Shown in pieces: positions 8,363 through 16,362 of a stretch of DNA of 64,000 nt; within the stretch, counting starts at the first letter, position 1, and every line of letters begins with the position of its first letter. A program made the position numbers and the translations under genes. Source of the DNA: DASUKM01 sp036278735 (GTDB lineage: Bacteria; Acidobacteriota; Vicinamibacteria; Vicinamibacterales; 2-12-FULL-66-21); contig DASUKM010000044.1 in NCBI GenBank assembly GCA_036278735.1, positions 79,254 to 143,253 on the forward strand, read 5' to 3'. Below the pieces are notes generated by a model, which was not told where the DNA came from, ran no database searches, and worked only from the letters and a program-made list of their open reading frames with translations.

Positions 8363-9412
8363 TCAGAAGGCCCAGCCCCGGCGGGCGACCGGTTCGAGGC
8401 AGATGCTGCGCCCGATCGCCGGCGCAATGATGCGCAGCTCGGCCATCAGGCGATCGAACTGCGCGGGGAACATCGATTGTGCGCCGTCGCTGAGCGCGTG
8501 ATCGGGATCGCAGTGCACCTCGATCAGCAGGCCGTCGGCGCCGGCCGCGACCGCGGCGCGCGCCATCGGGGCCACCTTGTCGCGGCGCCCGGTCCCATGG
8601 CTCGGGTCCACCAGAATCGGCAGGTGACTCAGCTTCTGGACGACCGGGATCGCGCAGAGGTCGAGGGTGTTGCGCGTATAGCTCTCGAACGTCCGGATGC
8701 CACGCTCGCAGAGGATCACGTCCGTGTTGCCGCCGGCCAGGATGTATTCGGCCGAGAGCAGCCACTCCTCGATGGTCGCCGAGATGCCGCGCTTGAGCAG
8801 CACCGGTTTGCGCACGTGCCCCAGTTCCCGCAGCAACGTGAAATTCTGCATGTTGCGCGCGCCGACCTGCAGGATGTCGGCGTAGCGATCGATCGTCTCG
8901 AGCTGGCTGATGTCCATGATCTCGGTCACCAGCGCGAGATTGTGGCGGTCCGCCGCGCTCTTCAGCAGCCGCAGGCCCTCTTCGCCGAGTCCCTGGAAAC
9001 TGTAGGGACTGCTGCGCGGTTTGAAGGCGCCGCCGCGGAGCACCTTGGCGCCGGCACGCCTGACGGCCGCCGCCGTCGCCTCGACCTGCTCCTCGTTCTC
9101 GGCGGAGCACGGGCCGGCCATGACGATCACCTCGTCGCCGCCGACGCGCACGTCGCCAATCGTGACGACGGTGTTCTCCTGACGAAACGTGCGGCTGGCG
9201 AGCTTGTACGGTTCGGTAATCCGCAGCACTTCCTGCACGCCGTCGAGCACTTCGACCAGCCGCGGGTCGAACTGCCGCGTGTTGCCGACGGCCCCAAGCA
9301 CCGTCCGCAGCGCGCCTGTCGATCGGTGCACGTCGAAGCCCATTTCGACGAGCTGGGCGATCACTTTCTGCACCTGCTCGTCGGTCGCACGTTCCTGCAT
9401 CACTACAACCAT
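8363..9412 (-). CDS. aroF: 3-deoxy-7-phosphoheptulonate synthase (DAHP synthase, type I-beta)
   Basis: First enzyme of the shikimate pathway, condensing phosphoenolpyruvate and erythrose 4-phosphate. Residues 1-80 form the ferredoxin-like regulatory domain (MVVVMQERATDEQ onward) seen in Thermotoga-type enzymes, where it mediates Tyr/Phe inhibition. The barrel begins near residue 95. It contains MAGPCSAEN, KPRSSPYSFQG, QVGARNMQNF, the lysine motif LLKRG, and DPSHGTGRR with a metal ligand. An AGGAAA site precedes the ATG by 5 bp. The gene is separated from chorismate mutase by 141 bp holding a repeat and a -10-like box, so it may have its own promoter. Confidence 0.95.
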   Translation of the reverse strand: MVVVMQERATDEQVQKVIAQLVEMGFDVHRSTGALRTVLGAVGNTRQFDPRLVEVLDGVQEVLRITEPYKLASRTFRQENTVVTIGDVRVGGDEVIVMAGPCSAENEEQVEATAAAVRRAGAKVLRGGAFKPRSSPYSFQGLGEEGLRLLKSAADRHNLALVTEIMDISQLETIDRYADILQVGARNMQNFTLLRELGHVRKPVLLKRGISATIEEWLLSAEYILAGGNTDVILCERGIRTFESYTRNTLDLCAIPVVQKLSHLPILVDPSHGTGRRDKVAPMARAAVAAGADGLLIEVHCDPDHALSDGAQSMFPAQFDRLMAELRIIAPAIGRSICLEPVARRGWAF

Positions 9413-9436
9413 GGCTGTTTCCTGTTCGATCTATTC

Positions 9437-9442
9437 ATTCTA
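9437..9442 (-). promoter_or_regulatory. Candidate internal -10 box for aroF-tyrA
   Basis: TAGAAT on the minus strand lies 24 bp before the aroF ATG, in the only long gap of the aromatic block. No strong -35 was found. If active, it would free aroF and tyrA from the tryptophan attenuator upstream. Confidence 0.3.
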
Positions 9443-9484
9443 CCGACACCGTCGTCTCGTTGGCGACAGGGAGTCTCGAGTACG

Positions 9485-9553
9485 TTCAGGATTCCGGGTT
9501 CAGGGTTCGGAGTCGGGTTCAGGGTTCCGAGTCGGGTTGAACGCGGAACCCGG
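9485..9553. repeat. GGGTTC/GAACCC low-complexity spacer
   Basis: Imperfect repeats of GGGTTCAGGGTTC with TCGGGTT variants, ending in a short opposite-strand portion (GCGGAACCCGG). This lies between chorismate mutase and aroF, both on the minus strand, and is the only such spacer not between convergent genes. The same repeat family occurs at about 27002-27036, 38758-38931 and 57600-57783. No coding potential is seen. Confidence 0.7.
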
Positions 9554-9865
9554 TCATTCGCGAACGCTTTCAGGGCTCGCGCCCTCCTGCCCGTCGGCAA
9601 TCCGTTCCAGCCGCCGCGCCTCGTCGATAATGCGCTCGAAGAGCCGCCGTACGGCGGCGGCGTCGAGCGGACCCGTGTTCACGCGGGCCACGTGGTCCAG
9701 CACGGCGGTCTCGCGGGTCGGCTGGTAAATCTCGAGCCCGGCGTGCCGCTTCACACGCCCGATCTCCAGCGCGCAGGCGGACCGCGCGTTCAGCAGCCGC
9801 ACCAGGTGCTCGTCGATCAGATCGATCCGCCGGCGAAGGTCGTCCATGGGCTCCGTGCCGGTCAT
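9554..9865 (-). CDS. Chorismate mutase, AroQ class
   Basis: Small all-helical mutase of 103 residues converting chorismate to prephenate. Expected active-site residues are recognisable: an Arg in DDLRRRIDLID, Arg28, Lys39 in RVKRHAG, and Arg51-Glu52 in QPTRE. The frame continues upstream to 10528 but that part is a shadow of trpA. The ATG at 9865 forms an ATGA overlap with the trpA stop, so this gene is coupled to the trp operon. Placing it after trpA couples the competing Phe/Tyr branch to trp expression. No prephenate dehydratase is seen here. Confidence 0.93.
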   Translation of the reverse strand: MTGTEPMDDLRRRIDLIDEHLVRLLNARSACALEIGRVKRHAGLEIYQPTRETAVLDHVARVNTGPLDAAAVRRLFERIIDEARRLERIADGQEGASPESVRE

Positions 9866-10650
9866 GCCTCCCCCCTCAACCAGCGCACGTACGCGCCGGC
9901 CCGCACGTCGGCCCCCTGCGGCTGCCGGCCGACGACTTCGACGAGTCCGCTGCCGACGACGGCGGCATCCGCCCAGCGCGTGACCTGCGCGACGTGATCG
10001 GGATGCGAGATGCCGAAGCCGACAGCAATCGGCAGCGGCGTGCGGGCGCGGACCCGCCGCACGAGCGCTTCGACGTCGGCGGCCATCTCGGTCCGGGCGC
10101 CGGTGACGCCGAGCCGCGAAATGACATAGAGAAACCCGCGCCCGAGCGCCGCCGCCTGGTCGAGGCGGGCATCCGTCGTGGTCGGGCTCAGAAGGAAAAT
10201 CGGATCGATGCCCGCCGCGACGACCCGATCGCGAAACGGTCCGGCCTCCTCGATCGGCAGATCCAGCACGAGGACGCCGTCGACTCCGGCGCGTGCCGCG
10301 GCGTCGACGAACGCGGCCTCGCCGAACCGCACGATCGGGTTCGCATACGTGAACAGCACGACGGGCGCCGTCAGCCGATCGCGCACCGACCGGATCATCT
10401 CCAGCGTCCGGCGGAGCGTCGTCCCGCCCGCGAGCGCCCGTTCGGAGGCGCGCTGGATCACCGGGCCGTCGGCGAGCGGATCGGAAAACGGCACGCCAAC
10501 TTCCAACACGTTCGCGCCCGCCTCGCACAAGGCGACGAGAATGCCGGCGGTCGAGGGCAGGTCGGGGTCGCCCGCCGTGACGTAGGTCACCAGGCCCGGC
10601 GTTGCCGTGTCCCGGAGCTTCGCGAACGTCTGCGCGAGACGGCCGCTCAT
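9862..10650 (-). CDS. trpA: Tryptophan synthase alpha chain
   Basis: Cleaves indole-3-glycerol phosphate to indole and glyceraldehyde 3-phosphate within the alpha2-beta2 complex, 262 residues. The catalytic Glu lies in VLEVGVPFSDP and the catalytic Asp in PLADGP. The phosphate-binding region VGFGISHPDH and the GSGLVEV loop are present. The ATG at 10650 overlaps the trpB stop by 4 bp. The longer open frame up to 12162 is antisense noise over trpB. The 3' end overlaps chorismate mutase by 4 bp. Confidence 0.97.
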   Translation of the reverse strand: MSGRLAQTFAKLRDTATPGLVTYVTAGDPDLPSTAGILVALCEAGANVLEVGVPFSDPLADGPVIQRASERALAGGTTLRRTLEMIRSVRDRLTAPVVLFTYANPIVRFGEAAFVDAAARAGVDGVLVLDLPIEEAGPFRDRVVAAGIDPIFLLSPTTTDARLDQAAALGRGFLYVISRLGVTGARTEMAADVEALVRRVRARTPLPIAVGFGISHPDHVAQVTRWADAAVVGSGLVEVVGRQPQGADVRAGAYVRWLRGEA

Positions 10651-11876
10651 CGGACGGCTCCCGCCGCAGGATTGATGAGCGCCTGCACGCTCGCGACGTC
10701 CTTGTCGCCGCGGCCGGAGAGGTTCACGAGCAGGATGCTGTCGCGAGGCATCGAGGGGGCCAGACGGCAGGCGTGCGCGACGGCGTGCGCTGATTCGAGC
10801 GCGGGCAGAATCCCCTCTTCGCGCGCGAGCCGCTGAAACGCCTCGAGCGCCGCGGCGTCGTCGATCCAGGTGTACTCCGCGCGTCCCTGCTCGCGCAGCC
10901 AGGCATGCTCCGGCCCGACGGCAGCGTAGTCGAGCCCGGCCGAGATCGAATGCGTCGGTTCGATGTTGCCGTCGGCGTCCTGCAGGACGAAGCTGCGCGT
11001 CCCCTGCAGAATTCCCGTACTGCCGCCCGCGAAGCGCGCCGCGTGTTCGCCGGCCCGGATGCCGCGTCCCCCCGCTTCGACCCCGATCAGGCGGACGGAC
11101 GCGTCGGGGATGAAGGCGTCGAAGATGCCGAGCGCGTTGCTGCCCCCGCCGATGCACGCGACGATCGCGTCGGGCAGACGGCCGGCGGCGGCCAGACACT
11201 GCTCGCGTGCTTCGCGGCCGATCACCGACTGGAATTCCCGCACCATGAGCGGGTAGGGATGCGGTCCGAGCACCGACCCGAGGAGGTAATACGTGCGGGT
11301 CACGTTCGTCACCCAGTCCCGCATGGCCTCGTTGATCGCGTCCTTCAACGTGCGGGCGCCGGCGTCCACTTGCGCGACTTCGGCGCCGAGCACGCGCATG
11401 CGGAAGACGTTCAGCGCCTGGCGCGCCATGTCTTCGGCGCCCATGTAGACGCGGCACTCGAGGCCCAGAAGCGCGCAGGCCGTCGCGCTGGCGACGCCGT
11501 GCTGCCCTGCGCCGGTCTCGGCGACGACGCGCGGCTTGCCCATGCGGCGCGCCAGCAGCGCCTGCCCGAGGGCGTTGTTGATCTTGTGCGCGCCGGTGTG
11601 CGCCAGGTCTTCGCGCTTCAGGAATACGCGCGCGCCGCCGAGCGACGCGCTCAGACGGCGTGCCTCGTACAGCGGCGTCGGCCGGCCGACGTAGTCGCGC
11701 AGCAGCCGCGACAGCTCGTCGCGGAAGCCGGGATCCTGACGCGCGTCGAAGTAGGCCTGCTGCAGCTCGTCGATCGGGGCCACGAGCGTCTCGGGCACGA
11801 AGCGGCCGCCGTAGGCGCCGAAGTAGCCGCGCGCGTCCGGGTCGCGCAGGCCGAAGGCCGGGGTCACAGTACTCAT
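10647..11876 (-). CDS. trpB: Tryptophan synthase beta chain
   Basis: PLP enzyme joining indole and serine to make tryptophan, 409 residues, the usual length. The N-terminus YFGAYGGRFVPETL is diagnostic of the TrpB1 class that pairs with TrpA. The PLP lysine lies in HTGAHKINNALGQ and the phosphate-binding loop is GGGSNA. The ATGA junction with trpF upstream and trpA downstream implies coupled translation and roughly equal synthesis of both subunits. Confidence 0.98.
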   Translation of the reverse strand: MSTVTPAFGLRDPDARGYFGAYGGRFVPETLVAPIDELQQAYFDARQDPGFRDELSRLLRDYVGRPTPLYEARRLSASLGGARVFLKREDLAHTGAHKINNALGQALLARRMGKPRVVAETGAGQHGVASATACALLGLECRVYMGAEDMARQALNVFRMRVLGAEVAQVDAGARTLKDAINEAMRDWVTNVTRTYYLLGSVLGPHPYPLMVREFQSVIGREAREQCLAAAGRLPDAIVACIGGGSNALGIFDAFIPDASVRLIGVEAGGRGIRAGEHAARFAGGSTGILQGTRSFVLQDADGNIEPTHSISAGLDYAAVGPEHAWLREQGRAEYTWIDDAAALEAFQRLAREEGILPALESAHAVAHACRLAPSMPRDSILLVNLSGRGDKDVASVQALINPAAGAVR

Positions 11877-12487
11877 ACGCGTTCCAGCGCCGCGAACAGC
11901 GCGCGCAGCTTTTCGGGATCCTTCCGGCCCGGCGACGATTCCACGCCGGACGACAGGTCGATGGCGTAAGGAGACACGGCGGCGATCGCCGCGGCGACGT
12001 TGCCGGCGTGCAGGCCGCCCGACAGGATGACGCGACGTCGGGCGGCGATCGCCGCGGCGACGGTCCAGTCGATCGCCCGGCCCGTTCCGCCGCGGTCGCC
12101 GGGATCGCGCGCGTCGAGCAGCACGGTCGTCCCGGGCGGCACGGCCTCGGCCGCCACCGCATCCGCCGGGCCGCCGATCCCGACGCTCTTGATCACGCGG
12201 TACGGCAAGTCCGCGTAGTCCTCCGGCCGCTCGTCGCCGTGAAGCTGAACGGCCTCCAGCCTGACCAGTTCCGCGACGTGCCTGACGTAGCTCGCCGGCT
12301 GGTTGACGAACACGCCGACCGCCGGCAGAAACGGCGGCAGTTCGCAGACGATCTCGCGTGCGTCCTGCGGATCGACGAAGCGGGGGCTCTGCGGCCAGAA
12401 CACGAACCCGATCGCCGACGCGCCGAGCGAGGCGGCGAGCCGGGCGTCCTCGGCTCGTGTGATGCCGCAGATCTTCGTCGGAATCAT
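11873..12487 (-). CDS. trpF: Phosphoribosylanthranilate isomerase
   Basis: Amadori rearrangement of phosphoribosylanthranilate to CdRP, 204 residues. Active-site Cys7 lies in KICGITR and the second acidic residue in LLDARDPG. GSPRF-like FVDPQDA, QLHGDE and LSGGL motifs are in the correct order for a small TIM barrel. Start and stop both overlap the neighbours trpC and trpB by 4 bp. It is a separate polypeptide, not fused to trpC as in enterobacteria. Confidence 0.96.
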   Translation of the reverse strand: MIPTKICGITRAEDARLAASLGASAIGFVFWPQSPRFVDPQDAREIVCELPPFLPAVGVFVNQPASYVRHVAELVRLEAVQLHGDERPEDYADLPYRVIKSVGIGGPADAVAAEAVPPGTTVLLDARDPGDRGGTGRAIDWTVAAAIAARRRVILSGGLHAGNVAAAIAAVSPYAIDLSSGVESSPGRKDPEKLRALFAALERV

Positions 12488-13287
12488 GCCGGGCTCCCCC
12501 TCAGCCGCCGGAGCGCCTCTCCGGGATCGGCCTCGACGATGAGGCGCTCCCCCACGAGAAAGGCGTCATAGCCGATCTCCTGGAGGCGATGCAGGTCGCC
12601 GCTGGCGCGCAGGCCGCTCTCCGCCACGCGTGTAATGGATGCCGGCACCGCGTGCGCGACAGCGTCGTGCACGGCGGGATCGACGCTCAGCGTCCGCAGA
12701 TTGCGGCTGTTGACGCCCACGATGGCCGCGCCGGCATCGATCGCGCGCTGCGCCTCGACGGTGTCGTGGACCTCGACGAGTACGGCAAGGTCGGCCGACG
12801 CCGCCTCGCGCAGGAGCCGCGCAAGCTCTTCCCGGGACAGCGCGGCGACGATCAGCAGCACCGCGTCGGCTCCGGCCGCGGCGGCTTCGTGGACCTGATA
12901 CGCCGAGCAGATGAAGTCCTTGCGCAGCAGCGGCACCGAGACCGCCGACCGGACGACCCGCAAATCGTCCAGGCTGCCGTCGAAAAACGTCGGCTCGGTC
13001 AGGACGGAAATGGCGGCCGCTCCGGCGGCGGCGTACGACGCGGCATGTGCCGCGGGCCGGTAATCGGCCCGTAATACGCCGCGCGACGGCGATCGCCGCT
13101 TGCACTCGGCGATCACGCGCGGCGCCCGGCCGTCTCGAAGCGCGGCCGCGAACGCCGCCGCGCCCCGACGTCCGGGGGCCGGCTCCAGCCGGGCGACGGG
13201 GACTCGCGCCTGCCGGATTTCCACGGCGCGCCGCGTGGCCGCGAGGATCGTCGCGAGCAGATCCGGAGCCGCAGGGGCGGACATCAT
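12484..13287 (-). CDS. trpC: Indole-3-glycerol phosphate synthase
   Basis: Ring closure and decarboxylation of CdRP to indole-3-glycerol phosphate, 267 residues. Signature AECKRRSPSRG holds the first catalytic lysine. LLRKDFICSAYQV, GVNSRNL and ITRVAESGL follow in order. Two adjacent ATG codons begin the frame. The first, at 13287, makes an ATGA overlap with the trpD stop and is preferred. The reading frame extends to 14079 on the same strand but lies over trpD there and is not coding. Confidence 0.97.
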   Translation of the reverse strand: MMSAPAAPDLLATILAATRRAVEIRQARVPVARLEPAPGRRGAAAFAAALRDGRAPRVIAECKRRSPSRGVLRADYRPAAHAASYAAAGAAAISVLTEPTFFDGSLDDLRVVRSAVSVPLLRKDFICSAYQVHEAAAAGADAVLLIVAALSREELARLLREAASADLAVLVEVHDTVEAQRAIDAGAAIVGVNSRNLRTLSVDPAVHDAVAHAVPASITRVAESGLRASGDLHRLQEIGYDAFLVGERLIVEADPGEALRRLRGSPA

Positions 13288-14312
13288 GCCGTCGCCGCCT
13301 CCCCGGCATTCGATTCGGCCACCAGCGCGTCGAGCGCGCTCGCGGCCGCGCCGGAATCGAGGGCGCCGGCCGCCGCCGTCATCCCATCGGCCATCGACGA
13401 CGTCCGGCCGGCAATCAACAGTGAGGCGGCGGCGTTGAAGAGCACGATGTCGCGCGGCGCCCCTCCCTCCCCTTCCAGAATGCGGCGGGCGATCCGGACG
13501 TTGTCGGCGACGTCCCCTCCGCGCAGCGCCGCGGCGGACGCGCGCGGCAGGCCGACATCGGAGGGATGCAGGTAGAACGTGTTCACCGCCCCGTTGCGGC
13601 ACTCCGAGACCTTCGTGTAGCCGGTCGTCGAGATCTCGTCGAGGCCATCCGCGCCGTGCACGACCCACGCGCGCTCGGCGCCCAGGATCGCGAGCGACCG
13701 GGCGACCAGTTCGGTCAGCTCCGGGCGCGGCACCCCCACGAGCTGCCGCGCCGCCCCGGCCGGATTCGTCAGCGGCCCCAGCAGATTGAAGGCGGTCCGG
13801 ACGCCCAGCTCGTGCCGTGTCTGCGCGACGTGCTTCATGGACGGGTGAAACGTCTGGGCGAACAGGAACGCGATGTGCGCGTGCTCGAGGCAGCGGTGCG
13901 CGACGACGGGCGGCGCCGCGATCCGGACGCCGAGTGCCTCGAACAGATCCGCGCTGCCGCACCGGCTCGACGCGCTGCGGTTGCCGTGTTTCGCCACGCG
14001 CAGGCCGCATCCGGCCAGGACGAGAGCCGTCACGGTCGACACGTTGAAGGTCCCCGACCGATCGCCGCCGGTGCCGCACGTGTCGAACACATCGGGCACC
14101 TGCGCGGGCAACGCCGTCGCGCGCTCCCGCATCACGCGCGCGAACCCGACGATCTCGGCCGGCCGCTCCCCTTTCATCGCGAGCCCGATCAGCAGGGCCG
14201 CGATCTGGGAGGGCTGCGCCCGGCCATCCATGATGGTCTCCATCGCGGCCGCCGCTTCCTCCACCGTGAGGTCCTGCCGGCGCTGCAGCTTGTCGATCAA
14301 TCCTGTGAACAC
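13284..14312 (-). CDS. trpD: Anthranilate phosphoribosyltransferase
   Basis: Transfers phosphoribose from PRPP to anthranilate, 342 residues. It shows the PRPP loop DTCGTGGD, then KHGNRSASSRCGSADLFEALG, and NLLGPLTNP. The start is judged to be the GTG at 14312, inside the end of trpG, because GGAG sits 5 bp upstream. This gives a 16-bp overlap. A TTG at 14300 overlapping the trpG stop as TTGA would give the more usual N-terminus LIDKLQ and is the alternative. It is not fused to trpG, unlike the E. coli arrangement. Confidence 0.95.
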   Translation of the reverse strand: MFTGLIDKLQRRQDLTVEEAAAAMETIMDGRAQPSQIAALLIGLAMKGERPAEIVGFARVMRERATALPAQVPDVFDTCGTGGDRSGTFNVSTVTALVLAGCGLRVAKHGNRSASSRCGSADLFEALGVRIAAPPVVAHRCLEHAHIAFLFAQTFHPSMKHVAQTRHELGVRTAFNLLGPLTNPAGAARQLVGVPRPELTELVARSLAILGAERAWVVHGADGLDEISTTGYTKVSECRNGAVNTFYLHPSDVGLPRASAAALRGGDVADNVRIARRILEGEGGAPRDIVLFNAAASLLIAGRTSSMADGMTAAAGALDSGAAASALDALVAESNAGEAATA

Positions 14313-14872
14313 ACCAGCTCCACGAAATTCTGCAGAATCCGCCGCCCCTCCCCCGTCAGGACCGACTCGGGATGGAATTGCACGCCGTGCACCGGCCAGC
14401 GGCGATGCCGCAGCCCCATGACGATGCCGTCCTCGGTGTGCGCGCTCGCCTCCAGTTCCGGCGGCAGGTCCGGCGACACGACGAGCGAGTGATACCGGCC
14501 GGCCACGAACGGCTGCGACACCCCCGCGAACACGCCACGCGCATCGTGCACGACGCGCGACGTCTTGCCGTGCATCAGCGACGGCGCCGCCACGACGGCG
14601 CCGCCGAACGCGGCGCCAATCGCCTGGTGCCCGAGGCACACCCCGAGCACCGGGACGCGTGGTCCAAAACAGCGGATCGCCTCGATGCTGATCCCCGCGT
14701 GCTCGGGCCGGCCCGGTCCGGGCGACACGACGATGTGAGAGGGCGCGAGCGCCTCCACCTCGCCGATCGTGATCTCGTCGTTGCGCCGGACGAGCGGCGC
14801 GTGTCCCAGCTCGCCCAGATACTGCGCGAGGTTGAACGTGAACGAGTCGTAGTTGTCGATCAGCAGGACCAT
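14297..14872 (-). CDS. trpG: Anthranilate synthase component II (glutamine amidotransferase)
   Basis: Class I glutaminase delivering ammonia to TrpE, 191 residues. The N-terminus LLIDNYDSFTFNL, the nucleophile in GVCLGHQAIG and the His-Glu pair in QFHPES complete the triad. It starts 5 bp after the trpE stop, the only junction in the trp run without overlap. It may be shared with a 4-amino-4-deoxychorismate synthase, as in some bacteria, since no pabB is in the window. That is inference. Confidence 0.97.
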   Translation of the reverse strand: MVLLIDNYDSFTFNLAQYLGELGHAPLVRRNDEITIGEVEALAPSHIVVSPGPGRPEHAGISIEAIRCFGPRVPVLGVCLGHQAIGAAFGGAVVAAPSLMHGKTSRVVHDARGVFAGVSQPFVAGRYHSLVVSPDLPPELEASAHTEDGIVMGLRHRRWPVHGVQFHPESVLTGEGRRILQNFVELVCSQD

Positions 14873-14877
14873 GGTCG

Positions 14878-16362
14878 CTACAGTTCGGTTTCCGCCATCT
14901 CGATCGCCTGCAGCAGGGCGCGCGCCTTGTCGCGCGTCTCCTGGTACTCCGCCGCCGGATCCGAGTCGGCCACGATCCCGGCGCCCGCCTGCACGCGTGC
15001 GCGCCCGTCGCGAATGGTGATCGTCCGGATCGCAATGCAGAAATCGAGGTTGCCGGCGAAGTCGATGTAGCCCACCGCCCCCGCGTACAAATCGCGCCGG
15101 GTCGGTTCGAGCCCCGCCAGGATCTGCATCGCGCGGATCTTCGGCGCGCCCGACACCGTCCCGGCCGGGAAGCAGGCCACCAGCGCGTCGAGGCGATCGC
15201 GGTCGTCGGCCAGTTGCCCTTCGACCGTCGAGACCAGGTGCATCACGTGCGAGTAGCGTTCGAGCGCCATGTACTGCGGCACCTTGACGCTGCCGAACGA
15301 GGACACCCGGCCCACGTCGTTGCGTCCGAGGTCGACCAGCATCACGTGCTCGGCGCGCTCCTTCTCGTTCCGTTTCAGCTCCTCGGCCAGCCGCAGGTCC
15401 TCGTCGTCGTCGTGGCCGCGCGGCCGCGTCCCGGCAATCGGATGGGTCTCGACGCGGCGCCCTTCGACGCGCACGAGCATCTCCGGCGACGAGCCGACGA
15501 TCGCGAGGCCTCCCATGCGGATGAAGTACATGTACGGCGACGGGTTGACGTGCCGCAGCGCGCGATAGATGGTGAACGGCTCCGCGTCGACGTCCATCTC
15601 GAACCGCTGCGACAGCACCGCCTGATACACGTCGCCGGCGGCGATATGGTCCTTGATCGTCCGCACGCCCGACTCGAACGTGTCGCGCGTCACGTTGGAC
15701 GCGACGACCGGCGCGCTGCGGGCCGCCGGCTCGGCGTGCGACAGCCCGCGCTCGAGCTCCCGCTCCAGGAACTGGATCTTGGCGCAGGCGAACTGGTACA
15801 GCGCGTCCAGATCCTCACCCGGCGTCACGCGGGCGTTGGCGACGACGAGGATGCGGTGTTTGACGTGATCGAAGGCGAGCACCGTATCGAACAGCATGAA
15901 CCCGGCATCGTCTTCCGCGGAGGGCGCCCAGTCGGCGCTCTGCCACGCGTCGAGCAGGGCCGGCTCGAAGCGGACGGCGGCATCGTAGCCGATGAATCCG
16001 ACCGCTCCGCCGGTGAAGCGCGGCAGACCGGGGACGGACGGCGCGCGGAACTCCGCCATGAGGCGGCGCAGCACCGGGATGAAGGCCTCGCCGGTTTCGG
16101 TCGTAACGCCCGAGCGATCCAGCGTCGTCCGACCGCCGCGCGACCGCAGCACGAGAAAGGGATCCTTGCCGAGAAACGAGTAACGCGCGATCCGTTCGCC
16201 GCCTTCGACGCTCTCGAACAGGAACGCATAGTCGGAGTGCTCGGCAATCTTCAGGAACGCGGTGACCGGCGTCAGCAGGTCCGCCATGATCTCCTTCACG
16301 ACCGGCACGAACGTGCCGCGGCGCGACAGATCCGCAAACTCCTCGAACGTCGTCTGCTTCAT
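14878..16362 (-). CDS. trpE: Anthranilate synthase component I
   Basis: Converts chorismate and ammonia to anthranilate, 494 residues. Chorismate-binding core motifs are present: PIAGTRPRG, LGRNDVGRV, HLVSTVEG and GTVSGAPKIRAMQ. The N-terminal allosteric segment reads FLFESVEGGERIARYSF, matching the LLES-type tryptophan site, so feedback inhibition by Trp is expected. The start codon overlaps the aroDE stop by 4 bp (ATGA). It is therefore under both enzyme-level feedback and transcriptional attenuation from the leader at 17886-18086. Confidence 0.97.
   Translation of the reverse strand: MKQTTFEEFADLSRRGTFVPVVKEIMADLLTPVTAFLKIAEHSDYAFLFESVEGGERIARYSFLGKDPFLVLRSRGGRTTLDRSGVTTETGEAFIPVLRRLMAEFRAPSVPGLPRFTGGAVGFIGYDAAVRFEPALLDAWQSADWAPSAEDDAGFMLFDTVLAFDHVKHRILVVANARVTPGEDLDALYQFACAKIQFLERELERGLSHAEPAARSAPVVASNVTRDTFESGVRTIKDHIAAGDVYQAVLSQRFEMDVDAEPFTIYRALRHVNPSPYMYFIRMGGLAIVGSSPEMLVRVEGRRVETHPIAGTRPRGHDDDEDLRLAEELKRNEKERAEHVMLVDLGRNDVGRVSSFGSVKVPQYMALERYSHVMHLVSTVEGQLADDRDRLDALVACFPAGTVSGAPKIRAMQILAGLEPTRRDLYAGAVGYIDFAGNLDFCIAIRTITIRDGRARVQAGAGIVADSDPAAEYQETRDKARALLQAIEMAETEL

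Noticed and set aside
9866..10528. Upstream extension of the chorismate mutase frame
   Set aside because: Lies over trpA; residues are Arg/Gly-rich shadow sequence, and the ATGA junction marks the start.
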